A stretch of 7,185 bases of DNA from NCBI GenBank assembly GCA_031255235.1, contig JAIRSX010000023.1, forward strand, positions 1 to 7,185, written 5' to 3'. Positions within the stretch are counted from its first letter, which is position 1. The number at the start of each line of letters is the position of its first letter. Shown here piece after piece: positions 5,078-7,185 of this stretch. The notes under the pieces are model-generated. The model searched no databases, was not told the DNA's origin, and was given only the letters and a program-made list of their open reading frames with translations. The position numbers were made by a program, and so were the translations under genes. The stretch comes from Rickettsiales bacterium. Its GTDB lineage: Bacteria; Pseudomonadota; Alphaproteobacteria; Rickettsiales; UBA1997.

Positions 5078-5612
5078 ACCCCCTTTTTAAATTTTTATTT
5101 TTTGTATCGACAAAAATATAATCACCTTTCTCCAATTCAGGATAATATTCATTATTGTTTATTTGCAAAATAATGGTATCACCACCATCTATACCTATTT
5201 TTTTAAAAAATTTTTTATCGAATAACATTGTATCGTAAGTATCAACACTTGATACAACACTATCATAAAAACTAATTTTTGAATAGTTTTCATCACCATC
5301 ATTAGTTGTTTTATAGTTATTGATAGTGCTTGTGTTATAATTGCTATTTATGTACTTAAAATTATTGTTTTGTATGTTTTCAAGATTAGAATTCGAATAT
5401 AAATCTTGGACTTCGCATCTTAAGATTTTTGATAAAATCATTGCAGTGTCTTTTGTTAAATTGCTTTTTCCTCTTTCTAACATACTTAAAAAGCCTTTTG
5501 TTAAACCACTGGATACAGATAATTTATCAAGAGTAAGATTATTCAACGACCTATATTTTTTAACATTGTTACCAACAATTTCTTTTCCGAATATAATTTT
5601 TCTTCTAGACAT
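5052..5612 (-). CDS. CI-like phage repressor (HTH + S24-like domain), frameshifted
   Basis: 186 aa as read from ATG at 5612. A TTG at 5645 would add eleven residues but has no ribosome site. HTH_3 domain at about 11-68 (NNVKKYRSLNNLTLDKLSVS; GLTKGFLSMLERGKSNLT), an Asn-rich linker at 73-110, then an S24/LexA-like domain from 113 with YYPELEKGDYIFVD at 156-169. Reading stops early at RGFILFIRRK because of an extra G; the usual end is encoded in the next frame. The GDSM motif is replaced by NNNEYY, so the nucleophilic Ser is missing, and the Ala-Gly cleavage site is VSS. It should maintain lysogeny by binding operators at its own divergent promoters and probably at the leftward promoter. A -10 box TATAAT ends 6 nt before the ATG, suggesting a leaderless mRNA as in lambda cI from PRM. 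Confidence 0.85.
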   Translation of the reverse strand: MSRRKIIFGKEIVGNNVKKYRSLNNLTLDKLSVSSGLTKGFLSMLERGKSNLTKDTAMILSKILRCEVQDLYSNSNLENIQNNNFKYINSNYNTSTINNYKTTNDGDENYSKISFYDSVVSSVDTYDTMLFDKKFFKKIGIDGGDTIILQINNNEYYPELEKGDYIFVDTKNKNLKRGFILFIRRK

Positions 5613-5618
5613 AGTTTG

Positions 5619-5624
5619 ATTATA
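5619..5624 (-). promoter_or_regulatory. -10 box of repressor promoter (PRM-like, leaderless)
   Basis: Consensus TATAAT on the minus strand, 6 nt from the repressor ATG. Initiation at the usual distance would fall on or next to the A of the ATG. No good -35 lies 16-18 bp upstream (TTTTGT at best), so the promoter may be weak or need activation, as lambda PRM does. Confidence 0.5.
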
Positions 5625-5640
5625 AAATAACTTTTCTTTA

Positions 5641-5714
5641 AACAAAAAAAATATTTTTTTAACAAAAAATTTGATTTTTATAAAACAACGTTTATTAATT
5701 AATTAACAAAAAAA
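5641..5714. promoter_or_regulatory. Repressor/cro intergenic control region
   Basis: The divergent genes are separated by about 110 bp. Three same-direction copies of AACAAAAAA start at 5641, 5661 and 5705; the first two are exactly 20 bp apart. An 18-bp near-perfect palindrome spans 5690-5707 (GTTTATTAATTAATTAAC, one mismatched pair). A weak rightward promoter, TTGATT (5671-5676), 16 bp, TATTAA (5693-5698), places the palindrome over its -10. The region presumably holds CI/Cro operators; exact sites cannot be fixed by eye in such AT-rich sequence. Confidence 0.45.
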
Positions 5715-5722
5715 TAAATCTT

Positions 5723-5959
5723 ATGAAATTGAAAGATTATATAATAGAAAAGCGCTTGTTACAAAAAGATTTTTGCAAACTTCTAGGAGTAAAAAAGTCT
5801 TTTATGAGCTTAATAGTAAACGGTAAATACATACCGGATGCTAAAAAAATTTATGATATACATAAATTTACAAATGGAGAAGTAACATTCATTGATTTTG
5901 TTACGGATGATAATGGAAATGAAATCGGAGGACTAAAAAATGGAATTGTTAAAAAATGA
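5723..5959 (+). CDS. Cro/YdaS-like transcriptional regulator
   Basis: 78 aa. The whole protein is a small lambda-repressor-like HTH: MKLKDYIIEKRLLQKDFCKL as helices 1-2, LGVKKSFMSLIVNGKYIP at 21-38 as the recognition-helix region, then a short beta/C-cap TNGEVTFIDF at 50-59. The ending T-x-G-x-V-x-x-x-DF is typical of Cro/YdaS-type regulators. It is divergent from the CI-like gene, the canonical position of Cro, and should repress the repressor promoter to favour lytic growth (inferred from position). No Shine-Dalgarno site precedes the ATG; the leader is A-rich. The residues GGLKN near its end are encoded by the ribosome site of the next gene, which it overlaps by 20 nt. Confidence 0.87.
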   Translation: MKLKDYIIEKRLLQKDFCKLLGVKKSFMSLIVNGKYIPDAKKIYDIHKFTNGEVTFIDFVTDDNGNEIGGLKNGIVKK

Positions 5960-6254
5960 AAGAACTTTCAAAGTATTTTATGAATTGTATAAAACTTTTA
6001 AAAATAGCCAACCGAAAGTGCTTTTTCATTACATTAATTTACAAAGCATATATGGAGAAAATTTTAAAACATCTTTAAACGATATTTGTAAAGAATTAAA
6101 TATTTGTAAACAAACATTGATTGGCATCAATAAATTTTTATTAAAAAACGGATTAATAGAGATAAAAAATGATGGAGAACCAACATCAACCAACAGTTAT
6201 ACAGTTGATATTGAAAAAGTTTTTAATTTTGTACCAACAAAAGGAGGTATCTAA
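5940..6254 (+). CDS. Winged-helix protein, short paralogue (104 aa)
   Basis: 104 aa. ATG at 5940 is preceded by GGAGGA at a good distance, inside the cro-like gene. Residues about 24-90 form a winged helix: KVLFHYINLQSIYGENFKTS, LNDICKELNICKQTLIGINK at 46-65 (helix-turn-helix), FLLKNGLIEIKNDGEPTSTN as the wing. Such domains occur at the N-termini of phage and plasmid replication initiators and in MarR/HTH_36-type regulators. It matches the next gene over nearly its full length but lacks its acidic tail. Placed right after cro, it could be a replication initiator, a regulator, or a competitor of the longer paralogue. The exact family is not certain. Confidence 0.78.
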   Translation: MELLKNERTFKVFYELYKTFKNSQPKVLFHYINLQSIYGENFKTSLNDICKELNICKQTLIGINKFLLKNGLIEIKNDGEPTSTNSYTVDIEKVFNFVPTKGGI

Positions 6255-7185
6255 TGGAATTGTTAAAAAAATTAAGTTATATAAAATCATACAATAACAT
6301 ACATGATATTTATAAAACAAGGGATGCTCGTGTTATTTGTTTTTATTTGAATTTACAAAGCATGAATGGAAAAGATTTTGAAATATCTTTAAAAAATATT
6401 TGTAAAGGATTAAAAATGTGTAAGCAAACAGTTATTAATTCAAATAATTACTTATTAGAAAACGGATTAATAGATATAAAAAATGATGGTGAACCAACAT
6501 CAATCAACACTTATACAGTAAATGTAGAAAAAGTACTAAGTTTTGTACCAATCAAGAAAGAAAGAAAAAAGAGAGTTGTTGTTGATGGTCCAAAAAAAGA
6601 GTTTTTAGAAGCAACAGAACAACAAGACGACACTAATGAAGTAATTCTATCAGAAGAACCATCAGAACCGTCAGAAGAGGCTAAAAAAGAGATTTTAAGC
6701 CCACAACTACAAAAACTAATGGAAGAGAACAAAAACAGAGTTAAAGATGAAGATGAAGATATTGAAAATATTGAAGTTGTTGAAGAAAAAGAAGAAGACA
6801 AAACAAAAAACAATATTTTAAGCAATAATCTTAAAAAAATAATTGGTAATTTAAAAGTTGTTGATGATGAACAACCAACAACATGTGAAGTTTTAAGTAT
6901 TGAAAATACACATCCCGTTGAACAACCAGATAGCAAAGAGATAGAGATCATACCGACAAAAGAGGAAAGTAATGAAGTTGTTGAAGTTTATCAAGATGAT
7001 GAAAAAGAAAATAATGAAGTTATTGAACAACATCAAGATGATGAAAAAGAAAAAGGGTATAACAATATTGTAGAAAAAGACGGAGTTGTCGTGGTACAAT
7101 CAAGACATATTGATATCTCAGAAGAGAAGCCACGAGCCAGGAAAGCGACTAAGTACACTAATGAAAAAATAGACTGGTCAATATG
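6254..7185 (+). CDS. Winged-helix protein with long acidic tail, 3' end beyond window
   Basis: Open from ATG at 6254 for 310 codons to the window edge. AAGGAGG lies 6 nt upstream, and the ATG overlaps the preceding TAA as TAATG. Residues 1-100 are a paralogue of the 104-aa protein: identical first five residues, YLNLQSMNGKDFEISLKNIC, KMCKQTV, ENGLIDIKNDGEPTS, NTYTV. From about residue 103 it is acidic and low-complexity: Glu/Asp-rich runs (DEDEDIENIEVVEEKEE), two related motifs ILSPQLQKLM and ILSNNLKKII, and a 14-residue tandem repeat with core YQDDEKEN / HQDDEKEK. It turns basic near the edge (KPRARKATKY), which may start another domain. Possible roles are replication initiation or regulation with a disordered acidic interaction tail; none is proven. 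Confidence 0.78.
   Translation, partial: MELLKKLSYIKSYNNIHDIYKTRDARVICFYLNLQSMNGKDFEISLKNICKGLKMCKQTVINSNNYLLENGLIDIKNDGEPTSINTYTVNVEKVLSFVPIKKERKKRVVVDGPKKEFLEATEQQDDTNEVILSEEPSEPSEEAKKEILSPQLQKLMEENKNRVKDEDEDIENIEVVEEKEEDKTKNNILSNNLKKIIGNLKVVDDEQPTTCEVLSIENTHPVEQPDSKEIEIIPTKEESNEVVEVYQDDEKENNEVIEQHQDDEKEKGYNNIVEKDGVVVVQSRHIDISEEKPRARKATKYTNEKIDWSI
6971..7054 (+). repeat. Two-copy 42-nt in-frame tandem repeat
   Basis: Units at 6971-7012 and 7013-7054 both begin AATGAAGTT and share the stretch CATCAAGATGATGAAAAAGAA or nearly so. They encode NEVVEVYQDDEKEN and NEVIEQHQDDEKEK. This is a recent-looking expansion inside the acidic tail of the winged-helix protein. Confidence 0.8.

Noticed and set aside
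5341..5619. Plus-strand frame opposite the CI-like repressor
   Set aside because: Shadow of the repressor HTH and linker; no domain and no ribosome site.
5613..5645. TTG start of the repressor adding eleven residues
   Set aside because: No ribosome site, and the segment contains the TATAAT promoter element; ATG at 5612 fits repressor N-termini.
6511..7099. Minus-strand open frames opposite the acidic tail (Ser/Phe-rich translations)
   Set aside because: They are antisense shadows of Glu/Asp/Lys-rich codons, have no ribosome sites, and the plus-strand frame is a clear paralogue-bearing gene.
1..7185. tRNA, rRNA or attachment-site signatures
   Set aside because: No cloverleaf-like sequence, CCA-ended tRNA fragment or integrase-adjacent repeat was seen.

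Overview
The window is very AT-rich and looks like the early/lysogeny control region of a temperate phage, or a closely related integrative element, from a low-GC bacterium. The standard bacterial code fits: Trp is encoded by TGG in several genes, and a TGA stop overlaps the next ATG at 3080-3083. Most genes have strong Shine-Dalgarno sites, which fits Fusobacteriota, Clostridia-like Firmicutes, Brachyspira and similar low-GC groups, and argues against Mollicutes code 4 and typical Bacteroidota. I cannot name the host. No structural phage gene is present.

Layout. A leftward (- strand) operon fills about 1-4335. In transcription order it reads: a Cys-rich acidic 109-aa protein, a 55-aa orphan, an ERF-family single-strand annealing protein, a 56-aa orphan, an excisionase-like HTH protein, a tyrosine integrase, SSB, a 71-aa charged protein, a 236-aa HTH/coiled-coil protein, and a VRR-NUC nuclease that runs off the left edge. 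The genes are separated by 0-10 bases or overlap. The operon starts from a near-consensus extended -10 promoter (4362-4390) whose -10 lies inside a perfect 20-bp palindrome. The 55- and 56-aa genes and the two edge genes were read directly from the sequence.

Region 4336-4957 has no convincing gene. It holds the promoter/operator, a very strong rightward intrinsic terminator (4565-4605), and a compact repeat block (4635-4756): two 22-nt units with a palindromic core, then four TAAAGAAATAT repeats, all bracketed by a 13-nt direct repeat. It resembles a replication origin or a multi-site operator.

Region 4958-5722 is the genetic switch. A leftward CI-like repressor (HTH plus S24/LexA-like domain) has a leaderless-looking promoter and diverges from a rightward Cro/YdaS-like gene across about 110 bp. 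The repressor is frameshifted at a run of five G. Dropping one G restores a 217-aa protein with a normal S24 C-terminus. The S24 domain also lacks the catalytic Ser and the Ala-Gly cleavage site, so RecA-dependent self-cleavage seems unlikely even when the protein is full length.

Region 5723-7185 is the rightward operon: cro-like gene, a 104-aa winged-helix protein, and a tandem paralogue of it with a long acidic, repetitive tail that runs off the right edge. By analogy with lambdoid phages, the leftward operon corresponds to PL (recombination and integration) and the rightward one to PR (Cro, then probable replication or regulatory proteins). That analogy is inference.
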